Below, piece after piece: positions 17,379-25,801 of a DNA stretch of 64,000 nt. Position numbers and translations under genes: made by a program. The first letter of the stretch is position 1. Each line of letters opens with the position of its first letter. Below the pieces are notes generated by a model, which was not told the origin of the DNA, made no database searches, and saw nothing but the letters and a program-made list of their open reading frames with translations. The DNA is from Stutzerimonas degradans (GTDB taxonomy: Bacteria; Pseudomonadota; Gammaproteobacteria; Pseudomonadales; Pseudomonadaceae): NCBI RefSeq assembly GCF_024448505.1, contig NZ_JAMOHV010000004.1, forward strand, positions 1 to 64,000. The letters run 5' to 3'.

Positions 17379-18947
17379 ATGCCGAACAGCGATAAGCAAG
17401 AGCAAGGTCCGGGTGTCGTACCTGGGCAAATGAAAGGCATCGAAGACTATGTTGGCCTCCTGGTAAAGTTCATAGCCAGGTGCAAGCGACCTCGTCAATT
17501 ACTGAGGTCAGCGATTGAAAGTTTGCGCCAGCGCAGCCGAGCGCTTGCGAGCTATATTGCAAGCTTTCGCGACCCGCGACTGAAGACTGTACCCCGGCAT
17601 ATGGTCGCGAGGTCGACCTTTTCCCGCATGACGGTCATCTTCTTAGCCATGATCGTACCGGCTTGGCTGCTGGAAGTAGTGGATCCGTTCGGGCTTTCAG
17701 GCGTCGTCGACGGCCACTCCCAGAAGATCGTGCAACAGGTCGCAGCACCGTTCTATCCAGCGGCCGGCCAGCCGCGGGTTGCTGTAGTACTGATCGACGA
17801 ATCGGCACTGGCCTCACGCGGTGAAAGTTGGCCGCCTCGTTATTTGTACTACGAAGAGGTCGTTCGCCGCGTTGCCAAGCAACGACCGGCCGCGATTTTC
17901 CTGGACGTCCTCCTCGAGGATCACCGCACTTACGACACCTCCCTTTCGCTCGCACAAAAGGCGCTTGCTGAGACCCTCGACGAAACCGGTGTGCCGCTTT
18001 ATCTCGCAGTGCTCGACGATGGCCGGCGCAACTTGTTTGCAAGCGTGCCGGGTACCCAGTTGGCGATGGCGGGCTGGAGTGGCTACGGAGCTGACTACCC
18101 GCTTATGGTGGACCGGGCTCATTGGTTCGGAACAACTCCATCAGGCGCCGTTGGCCAATGTAGTTCTGAAGGGCTTCCAACCGCCGCGTTCGCTTTGTAT
18201 AGACATCTCTGCAAGAGTGGAGCCCAGGAGGGCTGTCCTAGCGGTCCCGTTTACGGCGAGCAAGGTGCGTTCTGCGCACCGCTAGTTGTCCAGTGGGGGT
18301 ACAACACTGCGCCGGAGATTCGCTCGCGCGATCTATTATCGAAAAGCCAATGCGCGGCAGCCGAAACCAGCTCAACAAGCCGATTGGTCGATTCTGCGCG
18401 CATTCTATGGTCGAGCTTGCTGGCTAGCTTCGACCAGGATGCCGAGGCACTGAGTCGTCAAACGTGCCCTTACACCGTGACGATACGTGAGGAGGATCTG
18501 GGTACTCCCCGCGCTCGCGACGTTCTGAAAGACCGCGTTGTGTTGATTGGGACGAGCCTAGCCGGCATCCATGATTTGGTAGCGAGCCCGGTGCATGGGG
18601 CGCTGCCGGGCGTCTATCTACATGCCATGGCGCTAGACAATCTCCTGCTATGGGATGACCAGTACTTCGCTCGAGCAGAGGGCACCTCGGTGCTTCTGGT
18701 TCTCGGGCTCCTGTTGGCCTGGGTATCGGCTGCGCTTATCCAAGCCAACCCAGCACGCCTCGATTTTCTGCTGCATGCGTTTGCCGCAGCGCTGGTACTA
18801 GGCGTCAGTGCCTTTTCCTACCTCGTACTTCACCGCCCACCACTCGACTGGCTTGGCCTGCTACTGATTTTCGAACTTGCCCGGAGGATTCTTAAAGCCT
18901 CCGATACAGGACGAGTGCCAACCAACACGTTAAGGAAGATCGCATGA
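17379..18947 (+). CDS. CHASE2-domain membrane protein without output domain
   Basis: About 522 residues from ATG 17379 (the frame opens at TTG 17328; ATG 17430 is another candidate). One membrane helix near residue 85 (MTVIFLAMIVPAWLLEVV) leads to a CHASE2 extracytoplasmic sensor (VAVVLIDESAL, PRYLYYEEVVRRVAKQRPAAIFLDVL, and KDRVVLIGTSLAGIHDLVASPVHGALPGVYLHAMALDNLL), then two or three helices at the C-terminus. CHASE2 proteins usually end in a cyclase, kinase or GGDEF; here nothing follows the last helix, so it must act through a partner. It overlaps the next gene by ATGA, and the SH3-like and M48 genes follow directly. Confidence 0.85.
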   Translation: MPNSDKQEQGPGVVPGQMKGIEDYVGLLVKFIARCKRPRQLLRSAIESLRQRSRALASYIASFRDPRLKTVPRHMVARSTFSRMTVIFLAMIVPAWLLEVVDPFGLSGVVDGHSQKIVQQVAAPFYPAAGQPRVAVVLIDESALASRGESWPPRYLYYEEVVRRVAKQRPAAIFLDVLLEDHRTYDTSLSLAQKALAETLDETGVPLYLAVLDDGRRNLFASVPGTQLAMAGWSGYGADYPLMVDRAHWFGTTPSGAVGQCSSEGLPTAAFALYRHLCKSGAQEGCPSGPVYGEQGAFCAPLVVQWGYNTAPEIRSRDLLSKSQCAAAETSSTSRLVDSARILWSSLLASFDQDAEALSRQTCPYTVTIREEDLGTPRARDVLKDRVVLIGTSLAGIHDLVASPVHGALPGVYLHAMALDNLLLWDDQYFARAEGTSVLLVLGLLLAWVSAALIQANPARLDFLLHAFAAALVLGVSAFSYLVLHRPPLDWLGLLLIFELARRILKASDTGRVPTNTLRKIA

Positions 18948-19300
18948 TTCGAACGGTAATTCGCCTCGCTTTGGTCGCTGGGTTGCCGCTGACCTGTCTT
19001 GCCGAACAGAAAGTCACCGCAGTGTCTGTCGATCCGGTCAGCGTTTATGAACTACAGAAGGACGGCTTGTTTGTCCGTAGCGGCAAGTTGGCACTGAACG
19101 AGCTGCCATTACCGATCCCTGTGCTCGAGCAGAGTCCCAGAGGCTATTTGAAGGTCCCCCACAACGGGCGAGAGGTTTGGCTCGATAGCATGGATGCGGA
19201 GGTGTTTCCGCCCCCTGGAATCGGCAACAGCGGATGCGTGCCGATTCGGCATGGATCAATGGCTGCTGTATCCCGAGGTGCCGGGGAGGGATGCCCATGA
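18944..19300 (+). CDS. Exported SH3-like small protein
   Basis: A 118-residue protein with a signal peptide (RLALVAGLPLTCLA) and a middle part that resembles a bacterial SH3 domain: VDPVSVYE, then PIPVLEQSPRGYLKV and NGREVWLDSMDAEV. Such domains bind peptidoglycan or peptides. The ATG overlaps the CHASE2 stop and its TGA overlaps the M48 start, so the three are translated together. The SH3 call is from pattern only. Confidence 0.65.
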   Translation: MIRTVIRLALVAGLPLTCLAEQKVTAVSVDPVSVYELQKDGLFVRSGKLALNELPLPIPVLEQSPRGYLKVPHNGREVWLDSMDAEVFPPPGIGNSGCVPIRHGSMAAVSRGAGEGCP

Positions 19301-20757
19301 AGCGCCTCAGCTGTGTAGTGCTATGGTTTGCCGCGCTAGGCGGTTGTGCTCAGATTGAAGTCCCCAAGCTTTCCATCGTGAAGGATGATCCTTCGCTGAC
19401 CCTGTTCGATGCGCGGTTTCCAGGTGCTGCATCAGCACAAGACCGGGTGAGCCAGCAACCCACCCAAAGCTATCTTTTGCAGCATCGAGCGCTTGGGACC
19501 GCTGAGCATTCGCAAATAGATGACTATACAAACGCGGTCCTCAAAAGACTCCAGCGTACCTTGCCGGGCGCGCCTGCCGAAGCGCGGGTCTATGTAACGC
19601 CCACTACCGAGTTCAGTGCTGCGAGCTATGAAGATGGGGGCATCTACATACCCTACAAAGTCTTCAGTGCGCTTGAGAGTGAAGATGAGTTGGCGGCTTT
19701 GATCGCCCATGAGTATGCGCATGTTTTGCTGGCTCACCACAAGACGAACTGGCTAGATACCGCCTCCGGTCTTCTTTACAGCGCAGGAAAGATGTATATC
19801 GGCCAGCGCAAGGCGGACCTCGTGGAGAACGACCTGCTGCGTATGCTCGCCATTAATGAAGCAGGCCTCGGCCTGTCCCAAATTGGATTGATCCCGGGAT
19901 TAACGCGCGCGCAGGAGGATGAGGCGGACCGACTCGGCGTTGATCTAATGATTCGCGCGGGTTACTCCTATGTCGGTGCGCACAAACTGCTTACTCGGAT
20001 CAAAACGTGGGACGACATTACCAGGGCGCAGCGCGAAGCCCGCAGACAGGACTACGTGCGGTTATTCAAGTCAAGTGATAACAGTGCACTCGCCAAGGCG
20101 CTCGACGGCCAGGTAGATAAACTCGAGGACCAGGTTACAAAGCTTCTCGCACAGTGGAGTCGGCACCATGATGCGGGCGAGACCCGAATCGACAGTTTGC
20201 GCAGCTACCTCAAACAACACTACGACGACGCTAACCGACCGCCGCTTCGCGTTGCTGAATACCAAAGCGTAATGGGCACGTCGAACGCTCGCCATTTCTT
20301 CAGCGGTCTTGATCAGGCTCATCACTCGTCGCTCGCGCTGATGAAGCAAGACCGAAAGAGCGCGATGACATATGCGCGCCAGGCCGAGCGCAGTCCGGCA
20401 TCCAGTGCAGCCTACTCACGCCATGTGCTAATCAACTCGCTGACTGTCAACGGACGCGGGCGCGATGCGGTGACGGCGCTGGAAGAACTGGTTTCAGGGG
20501 ACCGCGCGCTCTACAACGATAACCTGCTTTTGGTTGAGGTACTGCGTAAGCAGGATCCAGAGCGGGCACTCGCGCTCGCGCAGCGCAGCTACGACCGTTT
20601 CGGAGAGCCAGCCGATCTGCTGCCCGATCTCATTACACTGAACAAGCAGCTCAACCGAAATTGGTTCGTGATGAAGTTCTACGGCGTATGCGCTGCCAAG
20701 GCGATGGCTGCGACAGACAACGCATTGCTGGATAGCTGCAATAAAGCCAAAGGCTAG
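19297..20757 (+). CDS. M48-family metalloprotease lipoprotein
   Basis: A 486-residue protein from ATG 19297, preceded by GGGGAGGG and overlapping the SH3 gene stop; ATG 19291 is also possible. The signal peptide ends in a lipobox (FAALGGC), so it is anchored in the envelope. The zinc site is complete: HEYAH plus the third ligand in EDEADRLG, as in BepA/LoiP-type proteases of outer-membrane quality control. The C-terminal 250 residues look helical and may hold TPR-like repeats (SRHVLINSLTVNGRGRDA). The family is firm, the partner proteins are inferred from coupling to the CHASE2 gene. Confidence 0.88.
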   Translation: MKRLSCVVLWFAALGGCAQIEVPKLSIVKDDPSLTLFDARFPGAASAQDRVSQQPTQSYLLQHRALGTAEHSQIDDYTNAVLKRLQRTLPGAPAEARVYVTPTTEFSAASYEDGGIYIPYKVFSALESEDELAALIAHEYAHVLLAHHKTNWLDTASGLLYSAGKMYIGQRKADLVENDLLRMLAINEAGLGLSQIGLIPGLTRAQEDEADRLGVDLMIRAGYSYVGAHKLLTRIKTWDDITRAQREARRQDYVRLFKSSDNSALAKALDGQVDKLEDQVTKLLAQWSRHHDAGETRIDSLRSYLKQHYDDANRPPLRVAEYQSVMGTSNARHFFSGLDQAHHSSLALMKQDRKSAMTYARQAERSPASSAAYSRHVLINSLTVNGRGRDAVTALEELVSGDRALYNDNLLLVEVLRKQDPERALALAQRSYDRFGEPADLLPDLITLNKQLNRNWFVMKFYGVCAAKAMAATDNALLDSCNKAKG

Positions 20758-20861
20758 CCTAGGTCTATCTTGATGATAGACCGCTAACTTTGCTCCTTCG
20801 GTTGATGTCTCGATTGTTGGCTGAAGAAAGGCCACAACGTAAATGCTGTCGCGGAGTTCGT

Positions 20862-21617
20862 ATGAGAGAGTTTAAGATAGTTTTTGTTTTCGTATGTTTT
20901 CTTAGTTTGCTTGGTTGCGCCGTAAGTAAAGTAGACGCGACGAAGATGGACGTGAGCGCCATTCAGTTTAGTGAACGGTTGGTGAAGGAAATGTCAAATA
21001 AGCTTGACAAGTTAGTCACTCCACTCCGAGCTCAAAAACTAGAAACGCAACAATATAAAGTTTACCATAATAATTTTTTTCCCATCGCCGGCGGTGAGAA
21101 AGGGGTGCGAGAGAGTCTGGCCTCCTATTGCACAATGGTTGGTGGCCGCTTCAGTGATGGTGCCTGCGAAGATGCCCAAGAAAATCTCATCTTTTATGCG
21201 CGGGTAAAATTCACTGGAAATTATGGCGGTTATAAAGAGACAACCCTCACGGTTATTGAGTCTGCCAATTTTAGCAATCAGGAGTTTTTAAGTAAGGCGC
21301 AAGAGCTTGGTTACGAGAGAGCGTGGGTCAAGCAGGCTAGGCAGCAATACGCCGCGCAGGTTGCAAGGGAAGAATACGAACGAGAAATGATAGAGAAAGA
21401 ACACGAAGCAAAGATGATAACCGCGATGGGTCGAGGAACTAAGGTATGCAAGAATAATCGGAACTATAATTACGTCGGGTTCGTTGAGGATGTTACCGAA
21501 CAGAATATCAAGATATTCGTTCAGACCATACACATGATTGGCTCGCCGGGGCTTCAACCGGGTGGATTCAGACCATATATCACCTGGGAGCCGGCTCGCG
21601 ATTGGTATCGTTGTTAA
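20862..21617 (+). CDS. AT-rich lipoprotein of unknown function
   Basis: A 251-residue protein from ATG 20862 with GGAG upstream. Its signal ends in a lipobox (FLSLLGC). The mature part has a charged helical stretch (REEYEREMIEKEHEAKM near residues 195-210) and a C-terminal globular part with cysteines (TKVCKNN and a final WYRC). No family recognised. Codons such as AAT, TTT, ATA and AAA are frequent, unlike the GC-rich genes around it, which points to separate acquisition. Confidence 0.7.
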   Translation: MREFKIVFVFVCFLSLLGCAVSKVDATKMDVSAIQFSERLVKEMSNKLDKLVTPLRAQKLETQQYKVYHNNFFPIAGGEKGVRESLASYCTMVGGRFSDGACEDAQENLIFYARVKFTGNYGGYKETTLTVIESANFSNQEFLSKAQELGYERAWVKQARQQYAAQVAREEYEREMIEKEHEAKMITAMGRGTKVCKNNRNYNYVGFVEDVTEQNIKIFVQTIHMIGSPGLQPGGFRPYITWEPARDWYRC

Positions 21618-21767
21618 AACTCGTCGCCGAAGCGAAACGAGTATAAGTTGTTTTGCTCGATCGGTTATTAGCCGGCGCCGTGAGTGACGCGTGGCTCACT
21701 CGGATAGCTGTGCAGATCGAAAACAGTTTTTCCTTAGCAAGTCAGCAGGACAAGCCTCGGGTTCACG

Positions 21768-21966
21768 ACCATTCGCATCGGCGAGGACTGGTCGGAAGCC
21801 GAGGTCGAGGCCACAGTACGCGACTACTTTCAGATGCTGCGTGCCGAGGCAGCTGGCATTGCCTATAACAAGTCCGAGCACAACCAGGCGCTGTGTGCTC
21901 AACAGCCGTAGCAAGTCCTCGGTCGAGCTCAAGCACCAGAACATCAGCTGCCTGGACCGGCCGTGA
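21768..21966 (+). pseudogene. Frameshifted remnant of a restriction-type (DUF3883/HNH-associated) gene
   Basis: Frame 1 reads TIRIGEDWSEAEVEATVRDYF, then MLRAEAAGIAYNKSEHNQAL and stops at 21909-21911; a shifted frame continues LNSRSKSSVELKHQNIS before stopping at 21966. Joined, these match the pattern D-W-x-x-x-E-V-E-A-T-V-x-D-Y ... Y-N-K-x-E-H-x-x-x-L ... L-N-x-R-S ... S-V-E-x-K-H-Q-N-I-S that I remember at the N-terminus of many HNH or DUF3883 restriction-like proteins. Only this fragment remains, with no nuclease domain. Confidence 0.65.
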
Positions 21967-22031
21967 ATTCAGCTGATCCCAACCCCCCTCGTTGGGTTGG
22001 CTGTAAGCAGGTATTCGTCGACGGTCGGGAA

Positions 22032-22142
22032 CTATTTCCACAGCTTGCCCCGTTGGTGGTCGAGGTAGGCGAGTACCAAGACCCGCAATACATAGGCCAT
22101 GATGCCCACTACGGCGATCACAATCAGGATCTGGAAAATCAC
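22032..22142 (-). CDS. 36-residue single-pass membrane peptide coupled to lipoprotein gene
   Basis: From GTG at 22142, whose bases overlap the TGA of the upstream lipoprotein (GTGA). The peptide is almost all one membrane helix (IFQILIVIAVVGIMAYVLRV) followed by a basic tail (HQRGKLWK), so the C-terminus is probably cytoplasmic by the positive-inside rule. The four-base overlap suggests coupled translation. No similar family is known to me; the reading frame is short, so chance cannot be excluded. Confidence 0.5.
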   Translation of the reverse strand: MIFQILIVIAVVGIMAYVLRVLVLAYLDHQRGKLWK

Positions 22143-23053
22143 GAAGCCGCTCCTTGCCGAGGGTGTGACTGTTCCTGGCTGCCGGCCCCGTTGCTGCGAT
22201 TGACGGGCGCAGCACGACTGTCGGCCCTATCGTTTGCCGCCGGCTCGATGAACATTAAGGCGTTGCCATGATCCAGCACCATCGGCGGCGTCCGCCCACC
22301 TTCCGGCCGGCGCTTCGGAGAGATGTAGAGGAACACGGTCTCCGGTAACGCATGGCTGATCTTTCTCGCCAGTTCGATTGAATGAATGGGATCGGCACCC
22401 AGGCAGCCGACATCGAACGATGGGTACTGGATCTCGTGTCCCGCAAGAAAGCCGTAGGCAGACCCGCCGTTACCTATGAAGGTGGGCGTCGGCTTCGGAC
22501 CTACGGTCTGCGTCTTGTACACCTGGTAGGACACCCCACAGTTCTTTCCATCCAGATCGAAGTCCAGTCTTGTTTCCAGGAATGGGTAGAACAGGGCCAA
22601 CCGCTCCTGGTGGGCTTTTTCTATGTGGTAGGCAATGCCTTCGGCGTTCAGCGTCGTTTCGATTGCGTCGAGGACGAGCTTCGACAGGACGAGCGCAGCC
22701 TCGTCCCTGTCTTTGGCCTGCTCTTCAGGAATCCAGGCCAGAAGGGCATTGCGGTCCATCTGCGCGGGCGGGGAGAACACGAAGCTCAGCAAGCCGAGTC
22801 CCACGGCATCGCCCATGGCAAGGTCCAGTCCGTTGGCGGACTCGAAGGAGAGGGCGCTAGTGGTGACGTCCAGCAGCCCACTGATACCCGCCCCAGGTAT
22901 CTTGTCGGCGGGATAGTCCTCTGCCTTGGACAAGCCGGCTGCCTTGGCGACGTTCAATGCGCGGCTGTCGCTGGGGTCGTAGACACGGGGCTGGGTTGCA
23001 CAGCCGCCGAGAAATAATGTCACGGCCAGCGCGAGTGCAGGTGTACGGATCAT
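22139..23053 (-). CDS. Hypothetical lipoprotein, 304 residues
   Basis: From ATG 23053, preceded by AGGGAC; an ATG at 23068 is less likely. The signal peptide ends in the lipobox FLGGC. The mature protein has a Gly/Leu-rich stretch near residues 65-95 (DLAMGDAVGLGLLSF) and a C-terminal part with two conserved-looking cysteine regions (GKNCGVSY, DVGCLGADP). I do not recognise the family. The 36-residue membrane ORF is coupled to its 3' end. Confidence 0.75.
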   Translation of the reverse strand: MIRTPALALAVTLFLGGCATQPRVYDPSDSRALNVAKAAGLSKAEDYPADKIPGAGISGLLDVTTSALSFESANGLDLAMGDAVGLGLLSFVFSPPAQMDRNALLAWIPEEQAKDRDEAALVLSKLVLDAIETTLNAEGIAYHIEKAHQERLALFYPFLETRLDFDLDGKNCGVSYQVYKTQTVGPKPTPTFIGNGGSAYGFLAGHEIQYPSFDVGCLGADPIHSIELARKISHALPETVFLYISPKRRPEGGRTPPMVLDHGNALMFIEPAANDRADSRAAPVNRSNGAGSQEQSHPRQGAAS

Positions 23054-23457
23054 TGATGTCCCTATCATGAGCGCTTGAAAGGGGAGACAGAGTAGGGTGA
23101 TGTCTACGTGCCATCAAGTGCGCTTTTGGCGCAGGGTCACCCTTTAACGCCACGGTCGGCCGTGTGATAGCCGGATCCACAGCCCGCGCGCTCACCGTTG
23201 ATTGCGTTTCCGACGCCCAAGGAGCCAGCGCTGGCTTCGACATGCTGTTTACTCTCACCGGCGACCTGGCCCAGCGTGTCCACCTCAAGCCCACCGACTA
23301 CCGGGCGAGCTTTAAGGACATGGTGGAATAGCGTTGTGGCTGCCGTCGGCCAGGAGCTGCCACCCACGATGAGAGCAGCTTTTAAGCCGCCCTGCTCCAC
23401 TAGACAGATCTCATGTAGTTTTAATAGCGTTCTGCCATCTTCTTCATTGGGGTCTGG
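23054..23457. other. Intergenic stretch with open gene tail
   Basis: No complete gene is seen. On the + strand a frame is open from 23101 to the stop at 23331 with no ATG; its end reads DMLFTLTGDLAQRVHLKPTD then YRASFKDMVE, which looks protein-like. It may be the tail of a lost gene, or start from GTG 23164. Family unknown. Confidence 0.35.
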
Positions 23458-25296
23458 ATGATGCGCGCCATCACAGCCTTTGCTGCCTTAGTTGTTCTTC
23501 AGTCCGCCCTTTTCGGTTGCGTCGCCTCAGCGGTTGATCCGCAACACCTCGGCCCACAGACGCCTCCGCCCAGCTTCACCGTCGACCCGCAGGCCAACCC
23601 GGAGGTATGGGGGGTCTATTCCCGCCTCGTTGGGCATCGCTACGCCCCAGCAACCGGTGGTTTTCCGGGTTTTGAGGTGCGCTGGAGCGAGCCCGGTAAA
23701 GCCATCATTGAGACCAGCTTGTTCTTAGAGGGCGCAATCGTTGGGCCGGATGTGAAATGGAGCCGGACTATTCGCCCGGGCAGCAAGCCCGGCGAACTGA
23801 ATATGGACTTCAATGGCACGCCGTGGCTCGGCACGATCGAATCGGATGGCTCAGTGGTGTTTAAAGCGGTTACGCCGCGAGCGGGTGAATTTCCTTACCG
23901 GATTCGCCTGTCATCGCGTGGCGAGATGCTTGTGCAGAATATGCAGTGGGTGAATGGCTCGCTGTCGAATGTCATCTACTCGACGCCCTATCCGGTCGAA
24001 TCCGTGCCGGGTGGTCCGGACCCAGCCGTGGCTGAGGTACCGGGCGTCGCAACGCCTCAGCCCCCTACCGACGCGGGCGTGAAGCCGTTGGTGCTGGGGC
24101 AAAAGATCATCGGCAAGCTGGATGACAACAGTCAGAAAACCTCGATCATGCGAACGCGCTATGACCTCTACCGTCTGCCAGCGCGCAAAGGTGAAAGCGT
24201 TGTAGTGGGCCTCGATTGCGATATCTACAGTTTCTACGGCTGCTACTACACATTCGTAAACCTGCGCGAAGGCTACGGCAACACCTACGAAGCGATGATC
24301 GATGCACCAAAGCGCAAGGCCTACCGTTTCACCCTCACTGAAGACCATCAGGTGCTGAAGGTGGAGAGCAATGGCAGGCTCGATTATGGCTTGGTGGTCG
24401 AACAGGGAGCAGCAGGCAATGCACTGTGGGCGGTGACTCAGGCCGAGCGGACTTCCTTCGATCAAGCAAAAGCACGGCAAGACGCCGCAAACAGCGCCGA
24501 GAACGCGCAATTATTAGGTGCCGTAATGCAGGGTTTGAGTCAGGGACTGACAGCGGCCAACCAGGCAGCCAGCGCCAACGCTGCTCAATCCAGTGCCAGC
24601 CTGGCCGCCACACTCGTCCAGGCCCGAGCACAACCGCCGGTAAGTCCATCCGTGCAATCCAGCCAAACGTCCAGTTTATCGAGCGGCGATAGCTCCGCGC
24701 AGGACGCCCAGGTGGCAGCCCTGATGGCGCAGAACCAAGCACTGATGCGCGAGATGGGCATCGAGAGCGAGGCCAATGCCATGGCGGCGGCCATGTTGGC
24801 GCAGATTGAGCGCCAGCAGGCTTCGGGGCGTGCGCAAAGCGTTGTCGAAGAGCAGGAAGACGAGGCTCCAACCGCCAAGCCCGAGAAGCCTGTCGCCGAG
24901 GCTGCACCCGCGAAAGATGGCGGACTCATCAAGACGGTCAATGGCCAGAGCTACAGCGTCGGTGCAACGCTCCCGGCGCAAATCGAGGGTCGTTACCTCT
25001 ATGAGGGTGAAGGCGAGCCCATCGTCTTTATCGGATCGGGAAGCATGCAAAGCCGCTTTCAGCCCCACCAAGACCCCGAGATACCGATGACCGCCTGGAT
25101 CGTGCAAGGGCCGGATGGCAGTCCTCTGCGCGAGAAGGGAGTCGGTGAGCGCTACCAGGTTACTCTGGTGGTCGAATATGGTGCCGGCGGTGGTGGAAAC
25201 TATCCCGAAGGTAGTTTGAACCTGCTGCCCGTTGTGGTCGCGCCCGATATGAATAAAGCCTTCATCCTCGGCGAGCGGATCAAGAGCGGCCTGTAA
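23458..25296 (+). CDS. Large exported protein of unknown function
   Basis: A 612-residue protein. The N-terminus is a signal peptide with a possible lipobox (LQSALFGC). Residues about 45-175 form a beta-rich domain (NPEVWGVYSRLVGHRY and FEVRWSEPG), 210-320 another (LYRLPARKGESVVVGLDCDIYSFYGCYYTF). A long low-complexity Ala/Gln/Ser segment at about 340-490 contains helical repeats (AQVAALMAQNQALMREMG), and a C-terminal beta domain follows (YSVGATLPAQIEGRYLYEGE). The layout suggests an envelope scaffold or surface protein. No family recognised; it ends the accessory cluster. Confidence 0.75.
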   Translation: MMRAITAFAALVVLQSALFGCVASAVDPQHLGPQTPPPSFTVDPQANPEVWGVYSRLVGHRYAPATGGFPGFEVRWSEPGKAIIETSLFLEGAIVGPDVKWSRTIRPGSKPGELNMDFNGTPWLGTIESDGSVVFKAVTPRAGEFPYRIRLSSRGEMLVQNMQWVNGSLSNVIYSTPYPVESVPGGPDPAVAEVPGVATPQPPTDAGVKPLVLGQKIIGKLDDNSQKTSIMRTRYDLYRLPARKGESVVVGLDCDIYSFYGCYYTFVNLREGYGNTYEAMIDAPKRKAYRFTLTEDHQVLKVESNGRLDYGLVVEQGAAGNALWAVTQAERTSFDQAKARQDAANSAENAQLLGAVMQGLSQGLTAANQAASANAAQSSASLAATLVQARAQPPVSPSVQSSQTSSLSSGDSSAQDAQVAALMAQNQALMREMGIESEANAMAAAMLAQIERQQASGRAQSVVEEQEDEAPTAKPEKPVAEAAPAKDGGLIKTVNGQSYSVGATLPAQIEGRYLYEGEGEPIVFIGSGSMQSRFQPHQDPEIPMTAWIVQGPDGSPLREKGVGERYQVTLVVEYGAGGGGNYPEGSLNLLPVVVAPDMNKAFILGERIKSGL

Positions 25297-25801
25297 CCGC
25301 CGTGCTCGGCAAGCGCATTCAAGTCGACCTCCAGTCGATCCGCCTTGCCACCTCCAGCGCAACTTCTTGCGCTCCGAGCAACTGTCGACCAAGTTCTGGT
25401 GAGCGCACAGCAGAATTCTGAATCGCCTCCGGTTTCGTAGATGCTAGATGACCGCTTTTGGCCGATAGCGGCCATTCATCGCCGGTACAACTTTTGCCTT
25501 GGTAGGGAAAAGCTCCCTTTTTCGGGCTGTCTTGATTCGGTCCGTCGAGGTGCTCGCTCTGCTAGTAGCATTTTGCGCTGGAAGTACGCGACTGCTATCA
25601 GATCAGGCGCGTGTCAGCGATGGCCCACGGCGCGAAGGGTGAGCAGCAGTGCCAGCTGGAGAGGCGCTGGTCTTGAGGGTATAGTTGATGGCGCCGGAGG
25701 TAGTCGGCGCCTATGTTCTTGGGCTTGTTAGTCGGATACCTACTGTTTCGCAGTGAATAAAAAAGCGGGTATCAGAGCGGGTACTAAACCCGTAAGCCCT
25801 G
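25297..25801. other. Gene-free stretch before dinB
   Basis: I see no gene in these 505 bases. They include the interspersed repeat copy at 25447-25479, an inverted repeat GGCGCC (25691-25696 and 25707-25712) and a GC-poor patch with GCGGGTATCAG then GCGGGTACTAAACCCG just before dinB. No CTGT-N8-ACAG LexA box is visible upstream of dinB. The stretch is the likely border between accessory and core DNA. Confidence 0.45.
25447..25479. repeat. Interspersed GATGAC...AGCGG.CATTCA repeat, copy 2
   Basis: Matches 4786-4818 in the same orientation, sharing GATGAC, GGCC, AGCGG and CATTCA at equal spacing. Between the two copies lie 20.6 kb of mostly accessory genes, but dispersed intergenic repeats of this kind could also occur by chance at both places. 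Confidence 0.45.

Noticed and set aside
25700..25801. LexA box upstream of dinB
   Set aside because: CTACTGTTTCGCAGTGAATA resembles half of a box but has no CTGT-N8-ACAG match.
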